A stretch of 64,000 bases of DNA. It comes from Uloborus plumipes. Taxonomy: Eukaryota; Arthropoda; Arachnida; Araneae; Uloboridae. The stretch spans positions 1-64,000 of the forward strand of contig JAXGGA010001684.1 in assembly GCA_038373865.1 (NCBI GenBank). Direction: 5' to 3'. Positions 1 to 10,595 of the stretch are shown one piece after another. Within the stretch, counting starts at the first letter, position 1; each line of letters opens with the position of its first letter. The notes under the pieces are model-generated. The model saw only the letters and a program-made list of their open reading frames with translations, searched no databases and had not been told where the DNA came from. The translations under genes and the position numbers were made by a program.

Positions 1-159
1 CTGCGTCTCTCTCTCTCTCATATAATTTTTGTCGAGTGGTAGCAAAATAGAAATTTAAGCCCAAAATCTGAATGACTGAAAAAGAAGTAGAATGAAATGA
101 ATATATGACCCACCAAATCTCTTATAAAACATTTATTTTTCTAATCATTTGATTTTTTT

Positions 160-290
160 TAACCATCGGCCATCGGCCGATGGAAGAGTAAAAAAATCGG
201 CCATCGGCCATCGGCCAACTTTGAACAATCGGCCAACAATCGGCATCGGCCCATCGGCCAAAAAATGCCATCGGTCGAGCCTTACTTATT
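160..290. repeat. ATCGGCC-rich palindromic repeat
   Basis: The motif CCATCGGCC recurs many times in direct and inverted form over about 130 bp. The sub-motif resembles the ATCGGCC arrays at the ends of the TAGGGATGCACCGAT hAT family found elsewhere in this window (4.9, 18.0, 44.3 and 46.5 kb), but no clean terminal TAGGGATG or target duplication is visible. It is probably a decayed terminus of a related element. Confidence 0.55.
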
Positions 291-394
291 TCTAGGGGGA
301 GGGGAGGGAATGTTGGGAGTAACTAGAAGACATAACTCAATAACCCTCACAAGTGCTGATGTATATTCAAAACAATATTCTAACTTATAAGTAG

Positions 395-478
395 AATCTT
401 CTCTATCTCTATCTCTATCTCTATCTCTATCTCTATCTCTTCTTCTCTACTCTCTATCTCTTCTCTATCTCTATCTTC
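395..478. repeat. CTATCT microsatellite
   Basis: Simple repeat of (CTATCT)n with TTCTC interruptions, directly abutting the start of the Helitron-like segment at about 479. Confidence 0.9.
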
Positions 479-1000
479 TCTACTAATAATAAAGCTGAAG
501 GTGGGTCTGTCTGTCTGTTACGCGCGTAGCGCCAAAACCGTTCGGTCGATTTTCATGCCACTTGGCACAAAATTAGTTTGTAGCATGTAGTTTTGCACCT
601 CGAAGCGATTTTTCGATAATTCCATTTCGTTCTTTTTCTATTCGAATTCTTAGCGGAAATTCGATAAAATAGGGAAGAAATATTTCATTCACATTTTCAA
701 GTCGTATGTCATTCGAAAGCTTGAAATTTTCTGCACAAAATGAAGTTTTTTCGAAGTTTCTACGATCATCAGGAGAGCTGTAACAATTGTTTTTAGAATC
801 CCGGAATTCAAGGCTTAACTTCAGTAAAGCAAGCCAAACGATTCTAAAATGGTTGAACTCGAGAATGAAATTTGTTTGAAAAAAAAGATGAAATGAATTA
901 TTTTATCAACGGAAATCAACTTTTCATGTTGTTACCATGATTACGTGTTCATACTTATTTTTGTTTCGTTCTTTTTCCAGCGTTGCCAGACGTAGTATTT
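479..1000 (+). mobile_element. Helitron-like 5' end
   Basis: The segment opens with TCTACTAATAATAAAGCTG followed by GTCTGTCTGTCTGTTACGCG and a CGCCAAAACCG tract. Non-autonomous Helitrons of arthropods often start with TC(T/C)ACTAATA-type termini followed by such text. No transposase is present, and I could not place a 3' hairpin plus CTRR, so the right boundary is a guess. The class assignment is inference from the start motif only. Confidence 0.4.
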
Positions 1001-1652
1001 TTGATACTATGGTAGTATTTTTTTGGCCCAAATAAGGAGCGTAGTATTTTTCCGGCAACCCTGTTTCCAATATACTAATGACTTAATTAAAAGATTTGGC
1101 GGATTTTTTTTTCTTTTCATTTCATGGATTTCGCATTTCAGCAATATTGATTTTGACAACGTTTGGAAACAGTCGCCTATTTAGCGAGAAAGGGGTAACG
1201 GAATTAAAGTAAATTATTTTTTAACCGTTGCCACTCACTACTATGTGTATGTATAGAAATTATGCATATGAAATTAAAATAAAAGCACGGAAGAATCATT
1301 TTATCTAGGACAATTTTTAGAACTTTACGGAAATTCAATTCACATACAAAAAGAATGAAATAATTAATTTTAAAATGAAAGGAATGAGTTTTTATTCGCA
1401 ACTCCAGAGCTCGAATACGCCACCTTGCGGGATTTACAAAACTTATTCTAGAGGTAAAATAGTGCATTCCCGTGTATGCTTTTGGGTGTCAAAACAAGTT
1501 GGTCTTGGTCAAAACTTTTTAAAAAATCATTTTAAAAGAATAAATAACAAAAAAAAAAAAAAAAAATCATACATACTATCAAATATCAATAATTCATTTG
1601 GCTAGGAAGTAATAAAAACAAAACGGCATGCGTTTGTTTTACCTCTCATAGT
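1001..1652. other. No gene recognised
   Basis: AT-rich sequence with a poly-A run near 1550. Two short open frames overlap on opposite strands here; neither has recognisable domains or coding-like composition. I see no RNA gene. Confidence 0.5.
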
Positions 1653-1847
1653 ACGGGATTCAAGTGAAACACGGACGATCGCAACTCACCAATGCAATCG
1701 CAAATTCCCAAATTTGGATTCAAGTAAAACGTTACAATCGCTACGAGATGCGATTCTATCGTAATTCGACTTCCAGTAGCGATTGCAATTTTCGTCTATT
1801 GCGATCACCTCGAGGCGATTGCAAACGTGTTTCACTTGAATTCGGCC
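1653..1847. mobile_element. MITE, GGGATTCAAGTGAAAC family, copy 1
   Basis: The termini read GGGATTCAAGTGAAACACG on the left and, inverted, GAATTCAAGTGAAACACG on the right, with GCAATCGC motifs inside. CATAG lies directly outside both ends and is a likely 5-bp target duplication. A second copy lies at 48478-48773. About 195 bp and non-coding; superfamily not assigned. Confidence 0.75.
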
Positions 1848-2604
1848 CATAGACAGTAGCCGCAGCGCCCCCTATAGCTCGTTGGAGTTGCGATTTAGGT
1901 TTCGAGTAAGAGTAAATTTGGTAGACAAAGTGAAGACAAAAATTAATTTGATCAAATTCATTTAATGACTCAGTAATAACAATGCATGAATCTCAAATCA
2001 AAATTGCAATAGCATTTAATTTCTAAATTATTGTCTCACAGAAAATGAAATGTATTGTTACAAATCTTGTAAATAGTTGTTGTTTTTCTTGCCTTGCACC
2101 ATTTCACTAGTTTTGGTTTTATCTGGCGACATGTTGCAAAAGTATCTGAAGAAATCACTTTTACCATTAGTATACCGACCCTGTAACATTTTGTAGTTTT
2201 ACATTTGCCCTACATTTAATAAGTATGCAGACATTTTCGCGTTGAGCTGCAGTGTTGTAGGTTTTTCTTTTTATCGCTAGAATTTTCCTGAATGGATTAT
2301 TTAAGTTATGAATGAACAGAACACTCCACATTTTGCTAGAATGTTGTAGAAATTTCTTTCCGAGTATAAATAGCTGTCCAACAGCCTTGGACAGTTAGTT
2401 AGTTGTTTTTCTCAGATTGGATTTCTGAGAGGCTCGTTTTATTCGCTTGGGCGAATGTTTGTTTTGCTTTTGTAATTTCTTAATTACTGTTCACGTTAGA
2501 TACGTGGGGCTAAGTTACTGTTGAGAGTACAGTGTACTGTTTGCTACCTAATTGCTGGATGTTTAGCAATTGTTTCCTGCTCCTATTGTAAATAAGTGTA
2601 CATA

Positions 2605-4285
2605 CCCTACTAAAAATGACCCGTAGAGATAAATAAAAAAATTGTACGGGGAAATGGCCAATGGATATCAATAGAGCTAAATCAGTAGAGGTCTACTGAT
2701 ATCAGTTGAACAAGATGCTATGATCTTCTATTGATATCCATAGATTCTACGGTTTTGTTCTACTGATATCACTAGACCTATACTGATTTAACTCTATTGA
2801 TATCCGTTGGCCAGTTCCCCGTACATTTTTTTTTATTCTATGATGCTATGGATCTTTATTGATATCCATAGATCCTACGGTTTTGTTCTATTAATATCAC
2901 TGAAAGATGCTATAGATTTTGTTTTGATGTTTACTGATATCAATAGGTCTCTACTGATTTAACAGTATTGATATCCGTAATCCATTTTCCCATACAATTT
3001 CTTTTTATTGATCTCTATGGGTCAATTTGATTAGGGATAGAACTACTCGAACAAGGTGGTGTGCAAAACATTCAGCAGAACAAAAATGATATATACTGAA
3101 GCAAATGCGCCCACAGCTCGATCATAGCATTCTAAGACTGCAGTTTCGCCCTTATTGTGGACTCCACAGTTAGGAATAGCCAATGATCGAGCTGGAGGCA
3201 AAAATCCTCTTAATGTAGCTAAGATAGCCAACTAACTGGTAGATAAAGTAAATTTATATGTTTTTCTTATTAGCATTAATTAGCCACAGCATAAAGATTT
3301 TGTAGTACATATCAGGGCATAACACTTCATTGAAGTCTCAAATTTTAATGAATATGCATCGAGACTCATTATGCATCACATGGAGATGTATGGAAAAGAC
3401 CCTCAAAATGATGATTCTTAGATTAAAGACAAACTTATTTATGGAACATCAAATGCTCCATTTTTCACAATGCGCACAATGTACAATTTACACATGAAGA
3501 GGCCATTTTTTTTTGTATCCAGTTTAAAGAATAAAAATGTGTTTTTCTTTAGTTATCTTTTTTAAATAACATGTTTGAAATGAATGGTTGAACCATATGT
3601 TTGTGATGATTTGAAAGAAAACTATTGATTTTTTTCAAACATAAAGGGAAAAAAATGACTGGCATAATCTATGAATCTGTAATATCAGATTTTAAAAAGT
3701 CAGAAATTTTTTCAGTTAAAATTTCAGTCGAAGTTTTTTATTTTAAAATTATAGTTATCTTTATTTCAAAGTTTAAAATCATCTGCTTTTTATTATTATT
3801 ATTATTACAAACCTTCCTAGCTCACTAATTTTACCGAGACTTACTACTTAAGTTTAAACTTAATGATTTCATTTCTACAGATATCAATTGGAATTAGTTT
3901 AACCTATCAGGTTTCTATTGATGTCAATTAAAGCTTTAAGTGATATCCATTGGGATCAGTATCCTACTGACCAGATTTCTATTGATATCTATAAAGCTTC
4001 TATTGATATCCATTGAAATGCTTTCCTACTGACAAAATTTCTATTGATGTCTATAGGGCTTCTATTGATAGATATACATTGGGATGTTTTCCTACTGACC
4101 AAATTTCTACTGATGTCTATAGGGCTTCTATGGATATCCATTGAGGTTATGATCAATAGGCTACAGATATCAATAGCTTCTATCGATACCAATAGAGATA
4201 TCTATAGAAATCAATTCATATCAATAGAACTCTACCGATATCAATAGATTTTTCTATTGATCTCTATGGGTCATTTTTAGTAGGG
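2605..4285. mobile_element. TA-target DNA element inside the solo LTR
   Basis: A 1681-bp insert with terminal inverted repeats starting CCCTACTAAAAATGACCC (about 26 bp, one mismatch) and TA on both sides (2603-2604, 4286-4287). Removing it and one TA restores a continuous LTR. Both subterminal zones are filled with variants of CTATTGATATCCATAG in both orientations (2640-3020 and 3880-4260). There is no transposase, so it is non-autonomous. TA duplication fits Tc1/mariner-like elements, but the TIR is not one I recognise. Confidence 0.85.
3122..3253. repeat. Dispersed repeat, copy 1 (ACTGCAGTT...GAGCTGGAGGCA)
   Basis: This block shares ordered words with 63032-63172: ACTGCAGTT, GGAATAG, GAGCTGGAGGCA and AACTGGTAG(A/C)TAAAGTAAA. 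It lies inside the 1.68-kb TA-target element, so either that element captured it or it inserted later. It is too decayed to classify; a SINE or another fragment is possible. Confidence 0.65.
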
Positions 4286-4372
4286 TACTTGTAAATAAAT
4301 TTATAGTTACTTCCTCAAGATTGGAATGCTCATTTAAAGAAAGTTGAAGGTGCTACGGACTAGTTACAGTAT

Positions 4373-4839
4373 CTTGGATTTTTTTCACGTGTTTGAGAAA
4401 TAATATAATATGGTTCTACAGCACATCATGTTGAAAATAAACGTGTTTATTTATTTATTTATTTATTTATTAATAATTTCAATGCAACAAACAACTATAG
4501 TTAGAATCCTATCTCTCATATGTTAATGTTATATATTCATAGAGATTTAGATTAGAATTCAGCTGATAAATATTAGTCATTCAAAAACTACATTTTCCTG
4601 CCTATAGGAGGCATTGCGTAGTCAAACGAAAAAGAATGAAACCGATAATTTCAATTTTCGAAAATATTTTTTAAAAAATTATACTGCATGCCATTTACTA
4701 AATTGATGCCTCGTTTCCAAGTTTAACGACAAAAAAAAAACTGTTGTTCCGTAATATGTTAAGATTATAAATTCACGGAAATTTAGATCATAATTCTGAT
4801 GAAGAAAATAAATCATTAAAATGATATTTTTCGGCCGTT
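4373..4839. other. No gene recognised; TTTA microsatellite
   Basis: Contains a short (TTTA)n tract near 4446-4471. A 75-codon minus-strand open frame here has no recognisable domain and partly lies in repeat DNA. Confidence 0.5.
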
Positions 4840-5141
4840 GGGAACGCATGCTAACGATTCTCAACCGGTAGTCCGGCAGACCGACAGATGAAAGATGTTT
4901 CAACATTGTCTATGTGTACATTTATTCAAAGTAGGAGAATTAATTTGTTAATAACTTTATATCAACTGTGAGGGTTATTATTACTGTCAATAAAATCATT
5001 CATCACATTTTTTTACAGAAGGCACACTTTAAAGAACAATATTTAAAAAAAATTACAACCGATTAATCGGCCCAATTTTGCCGATTATTAATAATCGGCA
5101 AAGTGGCCGATTATGGCCGATTAATCGGTTCATCCCTAGTT
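4840..5141 (+). mobile_element. Right-end fragment of TAGGGATGCACCGAT hAT family
   Basis: Matches the right part of the complete copy at 44305-45061 in the same order: ACATTGTCTATGT, TATCAACTGTGAGG, then the ATCGGCC-rich end finishing TTCATCCCTA. The left end is missing or too diverged to see. Confidence 0.75.
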
Positions 5142-5265
5142 TTTACAACTAAGAATTTCAACTAAGTGCTTTTCTGCATTTCTTAAAGTTATAGTTTTTC
5201 GATAATTTTCAATAATCCTTTCAGATTTTTCATTCATTCTCAGATTTAACTCTGCAATCAGTTCG

Positions 5266-7298
5266 TAGTGCTGCGACATCGATGTCGATGTTTTGAAAAC
5301 ATGGATGTTTTTGCGGAAATATCGATGTTTTTACTATCGATGTTTGAGGGTCGATGTTTTTTTGACATCGATATTTTTTTCGATGTCGATGTTTAATAAT
5401 TCAGCAATAAAAGCTTGATTAAAATATGCTATCAGCAGACATATTTGGATGTTTTCATCTTTTATCAAGAGTTTAAGTATTAATATCGTCGGAAGACATT
5501 TTCTATGATTATTATCGATGTTTCTGAAACATCTCTAATTTGCATTTGCCGTTTTTTTAATTGTATCATTTTTTTATGTCGATATTTTACATATTAGTAA
5601 AAAAAAATTCACAAAGATATGCGGCCAAAAGTTACATCGATAATCAGCAGTTACGCTATCATTCTCGTTGGAAGTAGGGGTGCGACATCGAAGGCAAAAC
5701 ATCGATGTTTCGAAATTAAGACATCGAATGGTATTGCTACATCGACCAAAATACATCGATGTTTTCAAACATCGATGTTTCAAAACATCGATCTTTTTTT
5801 ATAAAAATTACTTACACATTCAAACGTACAGTAATACAGTAACTCCCCAATACATTGCGCCCCTTTTTTTTACTCAACTAGATCTTTTGTCTTCTGAAAA
5901 ACATCAACCGTATGATATCGATGCCAATTAGAGGAAACTTTGTTAGTGAGATAGATACTGCAACTGTTGATTAACTGTATAACTTTTATTTATCGCATAT
6001 TTTTATGAAACTTTTTTTGTTGAAATGTGAAACAACGTTATCGAAAAAAATTTCTAAATCAAAACAAAAACAACGATGTTTAAAAATCGTTGACCCTAAA
6101 TCAGCGGTAGTAATTTAAAAAAAAAAACTATTTCAATGCGACAGATATTACAACTGTTAAAGATGAATCTTTTTGTTGCATATTTTTATTGCTTTTTGCT
6201 GAAGTGTAAAACAGACATCGAAATAAAAAAATCATTGAACACGAAACAGTGATCATTAAAAGACATCGACCTTGAAACATCGATGGTAACTATCAAAAAC
6301 GTCTTCTAACGAGATTGATAGTGTAACGGCTGATTAACGATATAACTTTTGGCCGCATATCTTGATGATTTTTTTTTTGCTGAAATATAAAACATTCACA
6401 TAAAGAATAATAATGAAATAAATAAAATTAAAAAAAATGGCGAAAGCAAATTAGAAATGTTTTAGAAACATCGAGAGCAAAACATCGATAATAATCATAG
6501 AAAATGTTTTCTAATGAGATTAATACTGAAACTTCCGATTAAGGATGAAAACTTCGAAAACGTCTGCATATCGCATATTTTTATCAAGCTTTTTTTGCTG
6601 GATTATAAAACATCGAACCCAAAACATCGATTTTGCGAAAACATCGACCCCCAAACCTCGATGTTTCCTAAACATCGACATCGATGTCGCAGCCCTAGTT
6701 GGAAGACGTTTTTGATAGTTACCATTGATGAGCCGATGTCCTTTAATGATCGGCGTTTCACGTTCAATGTTTTTTACATTAGATGTCTGTTTTACATTCC
6801 TGCAAAAAACAATAAAAAAGATTCATCTTTAAAAGTTGGAATGTCTATCAAACTGAAATATTTTCTTTTTTTTTTTTTTAATTACTAACGATGATTTACG
6901 GTCAATAATTTTTCAACAACGTACTTTTCCGTTTGAAATTTTTTTCGATTTTGGTTTACATTTCATCAAAAAAAGTTTCATAAAAATATGCGATAAATAA
7001 AAGTTTTTTAGTTATTCAACAGTTGCAGTACCTATCTCACTAAAAAAAGTTTTCTATAACTGACATCGATATCATAAGATTGATGTTTTTCATGAGACGA
7101 AAAATAAAACTAATTGAGTGATATAAAGGGACACAATGTATTGGGGAGATACTGTATAACTGTACATTTAAATGTACAAGCAAATTAAAGAAAAAATATC
7201 GATGTTTTTTGGTCGATGTATCAATACCATCGATCTCTTAATTTCTTCGCATCGATGTTTTGAAGCATCGATGTTTTGCCTTCGATGTCGCACCCCTA
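5266..7298. mobile_element. hAT-type element interrupted by an inverted sibling
   Basis: The outer ends are TAGTGCTGCGACATCGATG on the left and, inverted, TAGGGGTGCGACATCGAAGG on the right. Without the inner copy it is about 1.0 kb, matching the inner copy's 1023 bp. Imperfect flanks AGTTCGTA and AGTTCATA may be the 8-bp target duplication. Many ACATCGATGTTT motifs occur. No intact transposase is present; short open frames here are chance products of the repeat. Confidence 0.78.
5675..6697. mobile_element. hAT-type element inserted in its sibling
   Basis: Starts TAGGGGTGCGACATCGAAGG and ends with the inverse of TAGGGCTGCGACATCGATG, flanked by perfect 8-bp duplications GTTGGAAG (5667-5674, 6698-6705). 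Its left half is the inverted copy of the outer element's right half (6706-7298), and its right half is the inverted copy of the outer left half. It is therefore the same family in opposite orientation. Its own sequence near 6300-6325 shows the uninterrupted version of the target site. Confidence 0.9.
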
Positions 7299-8052
7299 AG
7301 TTCATATACAGACATAAACTTTCATGTTTTCGTGTTTGTTTGGAGGGGGGGGGGGGGAGACGAAAGATAATTAGTTTCAAAAAGGAGAATTTTTCTTATT
7401 ACAAATGTATGAATTCATTTGAGAAAAATAACTGCATAACAAATTGAAACACTTTCTTGAAACTTGGATGTGTTGATAGATCGAAATTTGGCAAGTTTTG
7501 GAAGTTATTATGAATTTTTGGATGGTTTTATAGCGGAAAGATATCGATATAAGTTCAACTTTTTGCTTCAGTAGCGTTGTCGATACATTACATTTTCTGG
7601 TGTGAGAGTCTGCCATGTTATCTTCGATCTCTAATTTGAAATAGCTAATAGAGAGGGAAGCAACTTACATTTTCATAGTAATATTTCAAGATAACAAGCT
7701 TTCTAAGGTAACAAAAAAAAAAAAAAATTCAATTTTCAACTAGAGGGGGCAAAGATAGGAACTTTTCAGCAACCGAATTGTTTTTAAATAAATGTTCATA
7801 CATTAAGTAATATTTCTGAATTACTATTATTTCTCGAACTATTCCTTATATTTATTGCGTACTGTGGTTTTCATATGTTGTAGATGTTGTAACGAAGCCC
7901 AAAGTCAGCAACTGGCCCTGAACCTCCACTCCATATCGAGTTAGCTTGATTCTGAATGCAGCTTTGGAGGTAACTTAATTTGATTTCTGATGCATTTTAT
8001 TTAATACCTAAGGGTTTGTCCATAACTGACTTCATGCTTTTTCTTCACATTT
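7299..8052. other. No gene recognised
   Basis: AT-rich, with a G11 run at about 7346 and an A14 run near 7711. I see no coding-like frame, RNA gene or clear element ends. Confidence 0.5.
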
Positions 8053-8530
8053 TTGATCCCCTTACTCACAAAAGGTCCCCCTTTGCCATATTCTATGTCT
8101 TTTTGTCACAAAGTGTCACATTTCACCATACCTATTTCCCCTTTGTTACCAAGTGTCACACTTCAAAATACCTATTTCCTCTTTTGTCAAAAAGTGTCAA
8201 ACTTCGTCATTACCATTTCTTTCTTTGTCAAAAAGTGTCACACTTCGGCGTACTCATTATCCTCTTGTCCCAAAGTGTCACAATTTGCCATACCCATTCC
8301 ACTTGTCACAAAGTGCCGCATTTTTCCGTACCCATTCCTCCTTGTCACAAAGTGTCAACATTCGGCATACCCATTCCCCTTTTTGTCATAAAGTGTCACA
8401 CTTCGCTACACTTCGCTATTCTACGTTGTTATAAAGTGTCATACCTCGGCATACCCATTCCCCACTTTGTCATTAAGTGTCACACTTCGCCATACTTATT
8501 CACAATTTGTCCCATGTCACGCTATTTTTC
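8053..8530. repeat. Minisatellite, about 43-bp unit
   Basis: Around ten diverged tandem units with consensus TTGTCACAAAGTGTCACACT followed by TCGCCATACCCATTCC. All three forward frames stay open for 90-190 codons because the unit lacks stops, so these frames are not evidence of a gene. Units vary from about 38 to 50 bp. Confidence 0.88.
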
Positions 8531-10022
8531 ACTAACATATTCTTAGAAATTAAACGTGATACAGCAATTCTTGTTTTCCCCTCTCTCTTTCTTGTTTGTC
8601 ACAAACTGTCATAATTTCATAAATCCTTCTCCTCCCTTGCATGACATCATTTATGTACAGCCCCTAAAGTAATGCACCTTTCCATTTATTCATCTTCATC
8701 ACATGCATAGATAATGACACAGAAACCAAAAACGTTAGGTAAGAAAGAAAATTTTTAATCAAACAGATTTTTAAATAGTGACTGTGTGACTAAAATCTAT
8801 TATTATGCATTGAAATAGAGACCTCACAGGCATGACAGCATCAAAAAAACCGAAGAATTAAGACGAATTATGTTTTTTTTTTTTTTTTTTTTCTTTTTGT
8901 GGCGGGGGAAAAAAAAGAAAGCAAGACGCATTAGAAGTGGAAACAGAACTTGTAATCAAATTTGACAGTGCCAATCTCCATGCAACTCGAAATTGTCAAA
9001 AGGATTAAATTTCTACGCCGATAAAAATCATTTTTAGAAACATTTCATCAATCTTTATCCAAATTATTGTATTTAAAGAAGACATTTGCTTCGCCTTGTG
9101 AATTAACCATGACTCTTAATTTCTGAGACGTACCGCCATTTGCATTTCAGCCACCCCTGTCACAGTATTAATTAAGCATCCATCAAACAAAGTCCTTTTT
9201 GAGTTCGCCCTTTTGTCCTGAATATTTGAAGGAAAATGATGTGGAATAAAAGGATTGCAAGGACAGAAATGAATGATAAGTTATGAAGACATAATTTTCC
9301 TCATTTCAGAAGCAATGAGAACCTTTAAGTTGTAATTAGAATTGCCGCAAAGTGTTGTTTTATATTAGTGATAAAAATGATCGAGTATTTGAAATAGTTG
9401 TTAGACATTTGTAACGGAGTAATATCATGAAATCCAGGAGCAATATCCATACACTGGTGCAATTTAGTGCTTTTGCGAAATCACTTTCAAACGCTAAATT
9501 TGTTGCATCAAAGAGCCGGTGGTTTGCTTCCAATTTCAATTTGTGTACGTTTATATTCTAAGTTGCATGTATTTTACCCTAGAAGGGCAGTAGTACAATC
9601 GTAACTTTTCTGTGCCTGGTACGTTTTTTTTTCCCCACAAACAAACTACTATACATTTAAGCTCATTTTACTTCTTAAACTGTTACATTGCTGGTAAACA
9701 TATTTTTTTTTGTTCCATTCTTATTCGTTTTTTCCCTTCTTTTTTTGAAAAAATCTGTCTCTGGCGAAAGGAACTATATATACGAGCAAAGACACAAGAA
9801 CGTAAGTAGTGATTCTTCCTGAAATCGTTTTTCATTATAAAGCTCTCGTCAGAGTTTTATACTACTCAGGTGCGGCAAATAAAGGGGGCAAAAGGGGGCG
9901 GTCGCACCCCCAAATTTTTGCGCAGAATAATAACCGTGTAAACTCAATTTGTATGAATCACAAACCAATGATCATATGTAAAAGGAAATAAAAAAGCTCA
10001 CTAATTTTCAACAATAGTTTAC
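8531..10022. other. No gene recognised
   Basis: AT-rich intergenic-type sequence with a T20 run near 8871 and a G-rich patch around 9880-9920. Short open frames have no recognisable domains and no coding bias. Confidence 0.5.
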
Positions 10023-10595
10023 ATAATAACAAGTTTAAAAAACTATTACCCGACTACAAAAAAAAAAAAAAAAGCACTGAAAGGTAAGAAACAAGGTCGG
10101 TGCTATTTACTATCATCGTCTTATTAAATAAAACAAGACGTTTGATATCTTAGCTATACCTGTTTATTTAGTTCTACGACTTGAACCCTCTGCAAGTTCC
10201 ACATTAACAACATAATTCAATTCAAATGCTGTAGTCGTGCGTTGTCGACTACAGAAAACAAGCATTTAAACTTGATACACAAGCAAACATATTAGTTTGA
10301 TTTATATATATACAAGAATGGTAAATTAGGTTATAATGTTATTCTATCAAATTGTTTTTCTGTAGTTGACAACGCACGACTACAGCATTTGAATTGAATT
10401 ACTATGTTGTTAATGTGGAACTTGCAGAGGGTTCAAGTCGTAGAACTAAATAAACAGGTATAGCTAAGATATCAAACGTCTTGTTTTATTTAATAAGACG
10501 ATGATATTAAATAGCACCGACCTTGTTTCTTACCTTTCAGTGCTTTTTTTTTTTTTTTTTGTAGTCGGGTAATAGTTTTTTAAACTTGTTATTAT
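10023..10595. mobile_element. Fold-back (long inverted repeat) element
   Basis: Two arms of about 240 bp (10023-10261 and 10352-10595) are near-perfect reverse complements around a ~90-bp AT-rich spacer containing TATATATA. The outer arm reads ATAATAACAAGTTTAAAAAAC, then CCCGACTAC and a 16-A run. Inner parts carry GTAGTCGTGCGTTGTC. No coding capacity. Part of the outer arm (GTAGTCGGGTAA) recurs again at 10619 and near 11051. Confidence 0.9.

Larger units (their letters stand above)
2056..4368 (+). repeat. Solo LTR of the Gypsy family, split by an insertion
   Basis: Bases 2056-2604 plus 4288-4368 (about 630 bp together) align throughout with the reverse complement of the 616-bp LTRs at 18393 and 24030. 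Shared landmarks are the TGTTAC start, a GTATAAATAG promoter stretch, the AATAAATTTATAG segment and the TTACA end. The 4-bp target duplication GTAT flanks both ends (2052-2055, 4369-4372), as expected for a solo LTR made by LTR-LTR recombination. Divergence from the intact copy is visibly higher than between its own two LTRs, so this insertion is older. Confidence 0.88.

Noticed and set aside
6514..6888. 124-codon frame as a hAT transposase
   Set aside because: It crosses the border of the inner element into the outer one, reads ACATCGATG repeat text and has no transposase motif.
7980..8546. 188-codon protein rich in His, Cys and Ser
   Set aside because: All three forward frames are open because the minisatellite unit lacks stops; residues just cycle with the repeat.
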